Positions 44,641 to 56,833 of a stretch of DNA of 64,000 bases are shown here, piece after piece (position 1 is the first letter of the stretch; each line of letters begins with the position of its first letter). The translations under genes were made by a program, and so were the position numbers. The DNA comes from Trichobilharzia szidati. Its lineage: Eukaryota; Platyhelminthes; Trematoda; Strigeidida; Schistosomatidae. A model generated the notes under the pieces. It made no database searches and was not told the DNA's origin. It saw only the letters and a program-made list of their open reading frames with translations. The stretch spans positions 88,158,793 to 88,222,792 of the forward strand of contig OX235273.1 of the NCBI GenBank assembly GCA_944472155.2, written 5' to 3'.

Positions 44641-45189
44641 AGAAAATCAAATAGCGCGGGTCAAGCCTTCACAAACAAGAGCACTCTGAATGTCATCATT
44701 GATATTGAACCCTGTTAGATGTTCTGAATCTTGCTCCATGGAATAGACTCTTAGGTGTTCTTCTGAAATGGGAAAAGAAAACAGTGTGAAGTACTCTATC
44801 TATAACATTTTCTATAATGTTGCATGACGTCACCATGTAGCGTATCTTTGAAGTTCAGCACACTCTGTTTACTTCCCTGTAATTATGAATCTTCAGCAGA
44901 CAAAGGAAATCTTTAAATTTTATAGTTTCATAGGTATTTTGCGTCTGTGTAGCTTAACGTGGGCCCGAAAACTCGATGTGACTACCATGACTACGGAAAG
45001 CTGTTTGATTTTTAGCTATCCTCCTCTCTTTTGTTTCCAAGTAGCACCTTCTAACTGTCCTCTCTGAGATTTGTGAATCTGGAGTTACAGTCACTTTTAA
45101 TGATGAAAACAAATGAACATCATTTCAAACTAGGGTTATTCATTTCACCTACAGGGATTTTTCGAATGCCTCATACCCAGGGTGGTCTA
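44641..45189. other. no recognisable feature
   Basis: Contains a 60-codon frame (44885-45067) with no motif that I recognise. Confidence 0.35.
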
Positions 45190-46199
45190 CTTTTCCACTG
45201 GAATCGAGCAATTATAAGCTCCATCTTCAAAGAAGAGAACAACATAGATTCCAACCAGGATGATCCCCCCTAACAAACTTATTGTTAGCTCAGGGATAAA
45301 AGCCTTCTATCAGATGTTTCTTTTATAGGTCTTAGTAAAGTTGTTGGTTAAGTATCTCTTTTTGGTTTCCTTCGTAAACTAAAAGGTTTCGAACTGAAAC
45401 AGTGCCAACGTGAGCGGTTTGTGAACTTCTTAACCGACAGAAGGCGAAGGGTAAGGTTTAGTAGCTTACTGTCAGTGGGGAAAACCATATTCCCATTGTA
45501 AGTAAATGAACTACCGAAAATTCTTACCTCATCTCCATTACCATTTGCGGACGATGGTAAGATCTAGAAAACTGTAAATAGCGTTGATTGTTGGGTTGGT
45601 CTCTTAAAGTTATGTAGATCAGCTGAATGGTCGAACCTCTAGAGTCTGGAAATTAATTTCAGGCGTGGCAACGCACTTAGGTTAGAGGCCTAACACTTCG
45701 TACCTCCTGGGGTGAACAGAACTGCCAGATGCTAAGGATGAAAAAGACTTAGGAATACTCGTGTGCCATGATTTGAAAACAAGTACAAAATGTAATGGGG
45801 ACGTAGCTAATGCTTTCGGAATGCCGTGAACATTTGGAAGGGCTTTCAAACAACTGCACGAGTTTCTGTCCAAAGTACTATACAGAACATATGTCAGGCC
45901 TCATCTCGAATATCGCATACAAGCAGCGAGTTCATGCTTCAAAAAGGAGGCACGTATCCTGGAAACAGTATACGATGTAGGAAAGAGATTAGTTAGTGGT
46001 TTCTCACACCTTCTTTATGATAAGAGGATGGAGCATTTAAATCTCTTCCCATAATCACACCGATAAAGGAGACGCGATTTCATTTTGGCATGCAGTACAT
46101 TAAAGCGCGATTCAAGAGTCGACCTTAATAAACTTCTCACTCCTTCTAGGATATTTTTACGAGGTCTACACAAAAAGGTGCTCAAACCGAGGCCAAATG
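45190..46199 (+). pseudogene. ancient CR1-like ORF2, first part
   Basis: Broken frames keep NRAIISSIFKE, ERFVNFLTDRRRRVRF, a PFADDGKI active-site relic near 45550, RTYVRPHLEYRIQAASS near 45890, and KRDSRVDLNKL to LRGLHKKVLKPRPNE near 46170. Many stops. It resembles the family at 28980-31336. It continues at 47030 after an inserted RTE. Confidence 0.65.
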
Positions 46200-47020
46200 A
46201 AATGATTACTATTATTCCCTTGGATTCCAAGTGGAACATTAAGCTCCAACAACACACCTCCATTCTGTCCTATCTTCCACCATCCCCTTCAGCTTGGACC
46301 AAGATGGTCAACAATCTCTCACCTCACCCTCATAATATCTCCTCCATGTCACCCTACGATGATGCAGTCGTTGTCTGCCATTTGGATTCTACTCAAGCTC
46401 TAGACTGGCACGCGATGTCATCCGACGACTTCCTCAACGTATGCCTGATCCATCTTCATCTTCTCCCGCATATCTGTTGAACGATCGGCTCTTGGTTGGT
46501 TTGTTCCCAGAATTTCTTGTTGGTAATTATTTCTCGCTGGCGATTTGATCTTCAGTCGGCGAAGGCGGCTGTTGATAAAAGTTTGGAATTTGTTGAAAGT
46601 CCTTTTCGTGATACGCAGTGCAAGTTTCTGACCCGATGAAAATTTGAATCTTGTCCTTTATGCCTTGGATTGCTGAATATTTCCAAACTTCTTTCAGGTT
46701 AGCGAAGGCGTATTTTACTTTTCCGTTTCTGACTAGCGTTGATATCTTCATCCGTTCCGATTGCCTGTGGTTGAATCAATGCTTACTGCATAAATAAGTG
46801 AAGGAAGTTACCTCTTTCAAGTTTCTGCCGTTGATGGTGACTGGTGCCGGTTGTTGTTGGTGGTGGTTGGCTGTCTTCATCACCTCCGTCTTCTCTATGT
46901 TCACCTGGAGTCTTGTCTCCGCTGCCTGCCCGTTCAGCCAGTTTCTTGCTTATCGCTTGTAATATTTCGCGTCTGTGTGACATTAGACATATATCGTCTG
47001 CGAAATCCAGATCTTTCGTT
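46200..47020 (-). pseudogene. ancient RTE C-terminal copy nested in the CR1 relic
   Basis: Collinear with 13054-13900 on the same strand: the ATTATTCCCTTGG tail, CTCCATGTCACCCTACGATG, TTCTTGTTGGTAATTATTTC and GGTGACTGGTGCCGGTTGTTG all have counterparts. Frames are broken throughout. It interrupts a CR1 relic, so it is younger than that relic. Confidence 0.7.
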
Positions 47021-47029
47021 CGAATAAAA

Positions 47030-47135
47030 GACGTGTTTAATTGAGATTCTCTCAGAAAGTGGTCAGTGACTGGAACTCCTTACCTGATTCAGCAGTAAAG
47101 GCTCCATCCGTAAACGCTTTCTAAGAGAAGCTAGA
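47030..47135 (+). pseudogene. ancient CR1-like ORF2, 3' end
   Basis: LRFSQKVVSDWNSLPDSAVK, PSVNAF and a stop: the terminal block of CR1-like ORF2, as in 28980-29097. It continues the frame left off at RPNE before the RTE insertion. Confidence 0.65.
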
Positions 47136-47239
47136 TGGCTGCATATATATATGCTGCTATGATTGACACGGGCAGCACGGATCTAGTGAAACTGCCTTCT
47201 CCATGTTACAATGTGAATCTAAATAATAGTATATTCTCA

Positions 47240-48234
47240 TGTTTTACATGAGGGACGCCAGTTCACAGGCATCATCAATATGATAAATTACATATACGAT
47301 TAGTAAGCATATTTAATAAAAGTAATTTAATAAAATACACTTTTTCCTACCTGTGTAGGACACACCAATTGTACAGGCATGGATAAGTATTATTTAAATT
47401 ACATAAATTTGGTTCATGGTAAAATTATAAGGTTGCATTCATTTGTCTATGGGAACAATATGATAACTAGTCATTCAATGGAGAACATCAAGAAATATAG
47501 AAATATTGTCTTCGCATTAACAAAAAACCCATGTTTTGGATGGATTACAAATACTCGGGGAAAAAATAAAGCTTGAAGTAATTCTTCCATATAACTTTGG
47601 TGTGTACGGCATCGAGTCTTATTCTTGATTTATATCCAAATTTGATAATAATTTAAAATAAGTAATACACTTGTATACTTTTGTCAGCATTTTCTTCGTA
47701 AGTGAATAGTACTCAAGGTTGACGAATAATAATGACAGTTTATATTTTCTTATAAACGGGTGTTTTCAAGAAATGCAAGCTATTTTTGCAGACAAGATCA
47801 GTTATGTTGTAAGTTACAAGGTATATTCCATCACTGTAATCCAGGTTGCGTCGTGGAGAAAGGTAATGCGTAATTCACGAGGGAATGTTAAGATATGGGA
47901 CCAATAATGTTTGCAGATCATTTGTCATTGTAAATGGTCAATTATCCACATTCTTCATTCTCATTCAAAAAGTCAAATGGAAGCTGAAATGGTGAGAGAA
48001 GAAGAAGACAAACAACAGCAACACAAAAGAAAGCAAGTGGAGTCTTGAGGGAGTGATTAATATGTATATATACATTTATATTCTGTTTAGTAACTATAGT
48101 TATTTTGATGCACTAACTAACTAGTCCCGTTATGCTAACTTTTATATTGTGTGAACTAATATTATTGCCCTGTGTAAAAATGTCTATCATGTACTTCCAA
48201 TAATATGAAAATTTATAATTGTAGTTTGTTGTAA
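47240..48234 (-). mobile_element. CR1 3' UTR, minus-strand copy
   Basis: Inverse of 19118-20120, and follows ORF2 of the minus-strand CR1. The short frame at 47379-47576 in it is antisense to the element. Confidence 0.75.
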
Positions 48235-51000
48235 CTACACGTTTAATGAACTTAAAATATCTATGTGGGGTGAAAAAGAGGGTGTAAGAGTCAGACGCAG
48301 AAGTGAATTCTCATCTCTAAACAGTCTGGTGACTGAGGAGATGAACACCGCGAGTGTGTTTGCATCGCACACATCAGCTGGTAATGTATTCCAAATGACT
48401 GAAAACTTATTTAAGAAGAAGTTGTACCACATGTGAGTCTGACAATGCTCTGTAGCAACTAGGTTGTCATGATTTCTAAGAATGTAACTGATGACAGCGG
48501 TAGGTTTAATTGTTGGCTCGGAGGAGTGCACGAGCAGATTAGTTAGCTTGTAGTAAAAAATTAGGTTTAGCTTAAGACGTCTTTTCCAGAGTGGTTCTAA
48601 ACTTAGTCTGTCGCAACGTTCATAGTATTGGAGACCACTTTCTAAACCAAGAATTCTTAAGGTGAATTGCCGTTGCACTCCTAACTTAAGCTTGTCATTT
48701 TGTCTGAGTCCGCTAAGAATAAACGGGCAGTATTCTAAAATAGGTCGGACACATACTTTATATAATAAAACCCTAGCTTCACAACAAAAGAAATTGCGAG
48801 TTATGCATCCTAGGAGCCTTCGTGTTTTACGTCTGGCATAATCAGTTTGTTCAGAGAACGTTAAGTTACTAGAGTATCTGATACCGAGATCTACGACTGA
48901 GTTGAGCTTGGCTAGTTTACGCCCATTTATTTCAAGATTCAGGTCAAGGTTACTGTTTCCGATACAAATCCAGCCGCATTTATCAATGTTGAACTTTAGA
49001 CAGGATTCAGTACACCATGTTGCGAGACTACTTAATTCAAAATGCACTTTATTTACCATATTGCTTAATTCATGAGTGTAGCAGGAGTAAACAACTTTGA
49101 GGTCGTCAGCATACAGGAATGGTTTACCTGAGGTGAAGCAGTTACAAATGCTGTTAATGTATACCGTAAATAAAAGTGGACCTAGGACACCACCTTGCTC
49201 AACCCCACTTGTGATCTGCCTAGGATGAGACAATACTGATCCAACTTTGGTTATTTGTACCCTATTGCTTAGAAACGATTTTAACCAGCTCAGTAATGGA
49301 TTGCGAATTCCACATGAGTACAGCTTCTCAAAGAGAATACTGTGAGATACCATGTCAAATGCCCTAGATATGTCGAAGTAGAGAACAACGACTAGCTTAC
49401 GTGCTTCGCGACTACTAGTGATGCAGTTGAAAAAGTCGAAGTGGCAAGTAACGCAAGACCTATTTTTGAGAAATCCGTGTTGAGACCTTGTAACAAGATC
49501 TTCCTTAAGTAGATAGTCTGACAGTTGACCTTTGACAACTTTCTCCATGACTCGCGAGACAACTGGGGTTATATTTATAGGTCTGTAATTGTGGACGTTT
49601 GCCTTATCACCGGATTTATAGTGTGGAATTATGAAGCTAGTTTTCCACTCATGAGAGTAAGTGCCAGTGTCCATAGATATTGAGAAGAATTTAAGAAGTA
49701 GTAGGGGTATATCACACCCACTGTTTTTGAGAATTATAGAAGAAAGGCCATCTGGTCCCGTGCTAGTGGAAGGATTCAGGCTTTTAACTGCTTGTTCTAT
49801 TAATTGGTTTGTGAACACTATGCTTCCGAGGAAAGAGCTAGTAAGGGGGCCGGTTTCACCAGGAAAGTGCGTTTCTAAACCAAAGTTTGCAAACCTCTCA
49901 CTGAATATTTCACAGATAGTGGCAGGCACATTGTAGATAACTTTGTCATGAAGTAAATAGGGGATATCCGTCGTCGACTACATTCGCTTTTTAAGAAGTG
50001 TTGTTAAGTTATAAACTTTGGAGGTACTTTCAAGTGCCCTTAACTCTTCGTCGAGGTCCTTTTGAGAGCGTTGGCGCTTGATAGATTCAAGAGACTCATG
50101 GATTGAGTGCAGTAGTGATATATCCTTAGTGGAATAGTACTGTTTCTTCAACTTCCTTAACTTATTGCGGCATGCCCTCGGAATGTATTCAGCTTGGTGT
50201 CTACTTAATTTCACTACCCTCTTAGGAGCAACAGTATCTAGACAAAGGATAACATTCCTGTAAAATAGGGACACTACAGCCTCCAGGGAGTCAGTGGTAA
50301 AATATTCATCCCAGTGACAGAGTCGAATGAGTTCTTGGACTAATCCATAATCTGTATGTTTGAAACTGCGACATATCAAGCTCCCTGAATCCTGTTTGTT
50401 TCCTGTATTTAGTGGTGAGAAAGGCAGAGAGCAGAGTACCATTCTATGGTCACTACTGGAAAATCTGTTACCAACATAGGTGGAGACTGGGATTGTGTCA
50501 TGACAAAACACAAGGTCCAACATGTTGTCGCCACGAGTGGGTGTCTGGACGTGTTGCTGCCATCCATAACAATCGATAGTGGCAAGTAATTCGTCGAAGC
50601 GTTGCGGGCCGGAACTACTTAACCAATTGACTTCTGGAAGATTGAAGTCCCCTGCAATTATTTTGTAATTAGTACTAAACGATGAGGCGCGTGCGAATGA
50701 TTTAGCTAATAACGCATCAGTTTCTTTGGTTGAGCTTGGTGCTCGATAAACACAGCCTATGAGAAGCTTGTACTTATCTCCTTGTAAGACGACCCAGAGT
50801 GAATCAGGTACCTCGTTCAGTATTTCATCTTCCACCTTACTGGTTACGAATGAGTTATGTATATATATGAGACATCCTCCAACGCCCTTGCAGTCTCTAT
50901 TTGCACGGTGTACAGTGTAATCATCTATGCCTATATGCACATCAAGTGCAGAGTATGAGCACCATGATTCAGTAATCAGAGCTACAGTAGGCTTGGCGAT
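48235..51000 (-). pseudogene. CR1 ORF2 with a single nonsense codon, 5'-truncated
   Basis: Frame from ~51000 (AKPTVALITESWCSYSAL, inside the endonuclease) through GGCLIYIHNSF, IGCVYRAPSS, IAGDFNLPEVNWLSSSG and SSDHRMVLC. RT follows with STGPDGLSS, YFDISRAFDMVSH, GVEQGGVLGPLLF and YADDLKVVYS, then the C-terminal part. The only break is TAG at 49978-49980, where the 17191-19117 copy has CAG (Gln): one C-to-T change. The two copies are nearly identical proteins. The upstream end is a 5' truncation (in-frame TGA just before FIAKP). Confidence 0.88.
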
Positions 51001-53290
51001 AAATCACAAGCAGAAAATCTTTCGCCCCGTAAGCTAGTTGCCTGAAATGTCCATCATAGTCTTGTCTGCTTCTTGTTTGTTTGTAACTTCTGGCAGTATA
51101 TTATTGGGGACGGTAGTTTTAACACGCAACACATAGTACCCTGTATATATTATATATAATTATCTGGACGGCTGGTCAGACACGACTCCTATTCCAAGAG
51201 ATTGGAAACACTTCATGAGGAGACGTTATAACGGTGAACACAGTTTGGTGGCACAGCTATTAAGACAGACCAGGGATAAACAGGTAAGGCTTATGAGATA
51301 CCAAATCCTATCGTATCTGCCAGGCTACCACTTTCGATGAAAATTCAAATGTCTGGAAAGATCATGGAACTATTTCAATATCTTGAATTATGGATAATAC
51401 AGCTAGGCTGCAGTATAACAGACGCATACTGGTGTGTGGGTGAAAGGTCAGTGGAAGGGAAACGACCGTTTGTTGGTGGAATGTGTCCGGAAGGACAACA
51501 AGGGCTCGAACAAATTAGCTAGTCAGGGCTCTACTTGGCTGGTTATAATTGTAGTAATAATTTTTATTTCTCGTAAAGAAATATGCCATCGCTACAGGCG
51601 TAGGCAGCAGCATATCACAAATCAGTGTTAGGAATTTAAACATGGATTCTTAGTACAAAATCAGAACGAACCGCAGTTCAAAAGTCAAAATTATTGAAAT
51701 GAGTATGAATAGTTGGGTAAATGTTGGATGAAATTGGCTTTTAGTTCAAAAGGTCTCGAGAAAATGGGTTATATGAAGGTTTTAAGCTACAGTGTATCCA
51801 TCGCTCGTCAACTTTACGAGGAATCTTCAAAAGTTGGACTTGTAAGAAGATGATTGGTGGTTAAGGGACACATAAAAACTCCAGAATTTAATACATTATC
51901 AGTTCAGTATGTAGAAAGCAGACGCCATAGACTGAGGCCCTGGATGTTGCGTTTAGGAACTGTGGAAATTCCAGTCTCTAGGGGTACAATATACTATTAT
52001 TATAATGTTACGGTGATGCTGACCGTCACTTTGGATCAAATTCAAACTGACTGAAAAATTTCGTGATGAATGTTAATCCGACACTTACCAGAAATGCTTA
52101 CTATATTCTGAATATGAGTAAGGCCCAGATTATGATGATATCAATAATCCATGGAGTGCTAGTGTAATGGATAGAACTACTTTCCCGATTCTATGGTCCG
52201 GAATAGAACCTGTGGAAAATGAAGACAGATGAAAACCTCAGGAGAAAACCACAAGTAACTACGGGGCTTACTTCTTACCGAAAATTTACAGTTGTGAGGT
52301 TTTATACTGTTTCTCAGTGATGATTAGTTTTAATGTATAGTAGTGGAAAAAGGAAGACTGTCTCCACCTACTCAGAGTAACTATTAGAATAGGTTCTTAA
52401 AAAGAAGTTAAACCCGAAAATCAGAGTGCAAGAGGTGAGTGGAAGAAAGGCGGAGGTTTAGTAATATCTATACTGCTGTCCTGAAACATAAAAGTAAGTG
52501 TTTCCTCAAGTAGCCAACTCATGCCATGTGTTTGCATAAGGACGGTTTATATATATTCACTGCATTTTAGGCAGTGTCTCTCTTTTTCGTGAGGAAGTCA
52601 CTCGGATCCAGGAGCCTTAGTGAAAGAGTGCCAATCCAAAAATAAGGGTGGTTCTCACGTATGCCAAAATTTACGTTCACTGAACAGCAGTCACCACCCT
52701 CCAACACTGCCGTATGTCCGTTAACGAGGAAATACCAAGAAAACTTCGGAAGATTTAGTGCTGTGAATTTGGAGCCTTAGATGGTCCAAATATGGAACAT
52801 TAAGAAGAGAACAAATAAAGTGTTGCAAGAAGCTGCTGAGTCCTTCAAACTGTCTGATGTTCACTCTGAAGTGGAAATAACGAAGGAGCACAGGTGCCCT
52901 AACTATCCCAACATTTACGTAGTTTTAATAATAATTTTCTTAGGCACAAGCGAGCCGGGCAGAAACATATGCACACCAATTAGAACTTATAAAAAATATG
53001 ATATGACGTGTTAAAGTAAAATTAGTTTGCACAGTGGTTCACAGGACAGATATAATGAAAAAAGCCCAAGTAACTGGATGGGTAAATTTTGAAATATGCT
53101 TTGAGTGGAATGAGTTATAAAATATTAGCTTATAAGAAAAGTTAAAGCCAGATAATGCCCACTGCATTACAACATCAAACGGGATATGTAAATGAATACG
53201 TCTGTAGGAGGAAAGGAGTATTCTGATACACACATGCCAGAGCAGGATACATAGGATGCAGCAGCTACAATAGTTATAAATTTAATATGA
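51001..53290. other. no gene supported
   Basis: Only short frames without recognisable motifs (for example 51854-52054 and 52781-53014). Probably old repeat debris, but I cannot assign it. Confidence 0.35.
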
Positions 53291-54000
53291 ATTCATTCCT
53301 GTTGATGTAGGAACAAACCAGTTTTACTGGTATGGATAAGTATTATTTAAATATTGGTTATTGTCAGGCAGATTTGCCTTACTGCACCCACGTCAGCCAA
53401 AACCGCCATTTGTCGCTGCACGTTTGTTCTGTACGAGTAAGTTGATTTGCAGGTAGAAAGCTATTTGTAAGCCATTTAAGATAATAATAAGACATTTTCT
53501 CATTTATGTACAGAGGGACGCCAGTTTACAGGCATCATCAATTCGATAAATTACACATACGATTAGTAAGTATAGTTAGTAATGATAATATAATAAGGTA
53601 CATATTTATTTCCACAAATGTAGGACACACAAGTTGTATAGGCATGGATAAGTATTATTTAAGTTACATATTTAAATTACATGATTTAGGGTTAAATAAC
53701 ATAGTTGCTATCATTTTATCTTTAGTTTGTGGGAAAAATCTGATAACTATTGATTCAATGGAACACATCAAGAAATATAGAGATAGTGACATTGACATTA
53801 ACAAAAAACCCAAGTATTCGTTGGATGGATACAGATACTTGCGAGAATAAATAAAGCTTGAAGTCAATTCCCTCATATAACAATTAAATGCGTCTTTATA
53901 ATAATATATTCTCACTTTATGCACATGAGGCACTCCAGTTGACAGGCATCATCAATATGATAATAACGTATACATGGAGTAAGCATGTTTAAATTTTTTC
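53291..54000 (-). mobile_element. CR1 3'-UTR-only copy with internal duplication
   Basis: Holds the inverse of CR1 3'-UTR landmarks (GCATGGATAAGTATTATTTAA, TTAACAAAAAACCCAAGTAT, ATAAAGCTTGAAGTCAATTC) and, at 53340-53460, the inverse of 16670-16785. The GACGCCAGTTTACAGGCATC block occurs at ~53518 and again, diverged, at ~53930, about 414 bp apart. A strongly 5'-truncated insertion. Confidence 0.65.
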
Positions 54001-54067
54001 GCTGACACAATATATATATATTTATATACAAAGGAAGATAATGAAATAATGACAGTAAGCATAAGAG

Positions 54068-55115
54068 GCAGACCGTTTACGTGGGTGGGACTTTGGTGAA
54101 AAGTGACAGTAAGCACACTTTGCAATTTATATTATATAATCCTAGGCACCATCATTGTTTGAATTTGTCGAAAATGAGCGAAACAACTGAGTGTTGCGTT
54201 ACATTCGGTCGATATGGTGGGCTACTCACAAAAGTATAAAAATGGCTTATAAAACGGTACCTAGTTTACCGTAGACGATGTTTTAAGCAATATAATCTGC
54301 AAGAGGCATATCACAGCAGTTAGTATCCAGTTAAACATGCAGAGAAGTAGTAATAATTCAGCAACCGTTGGATTTTTGATTCTTCTCGGTCTAGAACCAG
54401 AGTAACTGCGAACTAATCCATACAAAATTGTCGAAAGAGGCATGCAGGAGCAGAATTATACCATCGAATGAGTCAGTGGGATCTGAAATGCAGCTGCCAG
54501 CATACTTTCGTTATTTCATAGATATCCAGGTTTATTAGTGCTGCATAGGTAGTGATTTGGATTTGTCATCATGATCGTCATATTGATGGATATTCAAATA
54601 TGTACTACAACGTGTTCGCCGTTCGGATTTATTCAATTACATCGCCTGTTGGGTTTGATTACTCTGCGATTTTGACATATTCCGCGGTGTCGCCGTGATG
54701 ATGGGAAGTATACATACGCTCTAAATGCATTACTTTGTTGGCTCCTACCTCCACTGAGTGTATACAACGGGAAGTGTGGATTTACGTATTTCCTCACCAC
54801 TGTGGATAAAATATCGCCACATTCTTTTTGTAAAGGAGATAAGTTGGTGGATAATAAATGATGTCCGATAACTTATATCCTTCCATGTGATGTTGTGGTA
54901 GGTTTCGACCTTGTTTTCTCATATTTCATTCGTATGTTGGTTATGGTTCATGCTTTGTATCAGGTAGACATAATTCGATCGACTCTCGTTTGTATGGGTG
55001 TTATTGTCATGTCTGCTGCTTTTTTGTCTGAAATCATAGATAAAGGCAAAAGAAACAACAGGTGTAGTCTCTAAGTTCATGCATTAAATGGGCCTATGAT
55101 TTCTGAATCTCTTAC
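54068..55115 (-). repeat. CR1-B 3' end, left arm of a >1-kb inverted repeat
   Basis: Exact mirror of 62953-64000, positions summing to 118,068 without indels, and identical in every stretch that I compared. In the right arm it follows CR1 ORF2 coding sequence, so it is the 3' UTR of that family. The left arm is then a 5'-truncated copy on the minus strand. The repeat reaches the window edge at 64000 and may extend further. Confidence 0.8.
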
Positions 55116-55249
55116 CTTGTAGCGGTACATCCAACGTTTGCGTTACATTTTTGCGTGATTCGTTACATAAAATTTATCTTGTTGTAATCCTTGCACAAGT
55201 CCTCTACTACTTCCATACCTATAACTATTAACTCTCATATCAAATAGTT

Positions 55250-56833
55250 ATGGTTAACCAAAGTAAAAAGCAGCGAACTCAATCCCCTGTAAGACTGATG
55301 ACTAATTTTAAGTCGTTGATTGCTACATCAAGCAACATACTTCCTACAAATGGTTATAGTGAGCCACAAAACTCACTTGTATGTCGTAAGCGTCGAGCTG
55401 AAACTGAGGATAAAACTATACTGACAGCTAGTATTAGCACTACTCCCAAAAATTCAGTACCCTCTGCTCATACAGAAACCCTCCCTACACCTTATGTGCT
55501 TATCGAAAAGCTCCAGCCTTCAAGCTCTGTTTCAGTACTATCTTCAGAAATAGAACTTCTAAAGTTGTCTATAGGAGAACTTAAGGCCGAGTTAAGGGAC
55601 TTAAAAAACAATAAGTCAGTAGATCCTGGAATTTCCGATACCAATACCAAAATCTCCAATTTATCAGGTCAGATCAGTGATATCAGACTGCAGGTCTGTG
55701 AACTGACACCCTTAACTATTCTCATGAAAACTGTAGACCTTAACGAACTTGACAGTGAATCGATATCTAAGGTGGATAACCTAATTAACTTTGTTACTAC
55801 AGAAGTAACAAAACGACTAGATGCTAAATTAAATGCTATTGTCTACAACGTTCCGGATAATGAGGCACTAAAAAAGGTACAGCGCATCCTACTTAGTGAG
55901 GCGAAAATGCCCAACTCCAAGACTAAGTGCTACAGGCTGAAGAAGAGTCAACATGACAAGTGTTGTCCTATTCGTTTTCAGTTCGAAACACCGGCTGAGG
56001 CCAGAAAATTTACCCACTCCCAACACACCCTATCGCAAGCCAGAAATTACAAACTAATAAAGGTTGCGGTGGACAAGACCGTCATAGAAAGGCGCGTATA
56101 TAATTATCACACTGAGACCAATTGTGGAATAAACAATAGGACATTGCAAGCAGCAATTATACCCAACCCTTTGAGAGACACCGTAGAATCCACCGCACCA
56201 CCCCTCTCTAACCACACAGAATTATCTTCTCAGAGAGCGACACCAACCGAAAGGCCGCTAAATTGTAATCAAATAGCCAATAAAACTATACCACCTACCA
56301 CCGTAGATTTAGACATGTCACTAAATAATCCAAGAAAAAAAGTCAAAATCCCCCGAAAGTTGACCCTTTCCTCTCCTAGCCATAAGTCCATTGGTAAAAA
56401 AGAGAAGAATATGACCCGAAATCATGCCAACAACAACAATGGCAGTATAAGTAAGCCCACATTCCCCACGGTCAATAGTATTGGCACCCACAACGTGCGA
56501 AATAGCACCATGGCCCACACTGATAACCAACGCCGAAACAATGCCACCCTCAAGAGTACAAGTGACAATAGTCAGAACTCGACCACCAACAACTCAGGGC
56601 ATTCACAGTATGGCACGCTAATAAATTTTGATCGGATATACGGTACAAGTCTGCTGGGAACTAACCCACAAAGCAGTACATTCGAAACCCTTACAAGGAC
56701 ACCACTAGTACCTAACAATAGGTGGAATAATAGACCATGGTCTTCACAAGGTCCCAATCATTTTTTATCCCCTGCGCCCCTGTCAGCGTTGAAAAAACAG
56801 CTGGTAGGGATGCTAACACTCCTAAACCGCTAG
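55250..56833 (+). CDS. CR1 ORF1 protein
   Basis: 527 residues. Residues ~95-180 form a Leu/Glu-rich segment (EIELLKLSIGELKAELRDLK, ISNLSGQISDIRLQVCEL) that can form a coiled coil. Residues ~180-285 are RRM-like (AIVYNVPDNEALKKVQRILL, YRLKKSQ, PIRFQFETPAEARKF). The C-terminal third is Asn/Ser/Thr-rich and basic. CR1 ORF1 proteins bind element RNA and form particles with ORF2. The ATG at 55250 is the first in frame after a stop-rich leader. ORF1 is intact. The last 97 bp overlap ORF2 in another frame. Confidence 0.8.
   Translation: MVNQSKKQRTQSPVRLMTNFKSLIATSSNILPTNGYSEPQNSLVCRKRRAETEDKTILTASISTTPKNSVPSAHTETLPTPYVLIEKLQPSSSVSVLSSEIELLKLSIGELKAELRDLKNNKSVDPGISDTNTKISNLSGQISDIRLQVCELTPLTILMKTVDLNELDSESISKVDNLINFVTTEVTKRLDAKLNAIVYNVPDNEALKKVQRILLSEAKMPNSKTKCYRLKKSQHDKCCPIRFQFETPAEARKFTHSQHTLSQARNYKLIKVAVDKTVIERRVYNYHTETNCGINNRTLQAAIIPNPLRDTVESTAPPLSNHTELSSQRATPTERPLNCNQIANKTIPPTTVDLDMSLNNPRKKVKIPRKLTLSSPSHKSIGKKEKNMTRNHANNNNGSISKPTFPTVNSIGTHNVRNSTMAHTDNQRRNNATLKSTSDNSQNSTTNNSGHSQYGTLINFDRIYGTSLLGTNPQSSTFETLTRTPLVPNNRWNNRPWSSQGPNHFLSPAPLSALKKQLVGMLTLLNR

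Noticed and set aside
53506..53850. Conserved short ORF (MDKYYLNYI..., SMENIKKYRN) also seen at 19784-19990 and 47379-47576
   Set aside because: All copies lie at the same place in CR1 3' UTRs and are antisense to the element. The copies at ~16900 and ~60700 are broken. Shared ancestry of the UTR explains the similarity.
54261..54443. 60-codon frame with a hydrophobic segment, identical at 63625-63807
   Set aside because: It is present twice only because it lies in the identical inverted repeat, and it is antisense to CR1-B. No support for coding.
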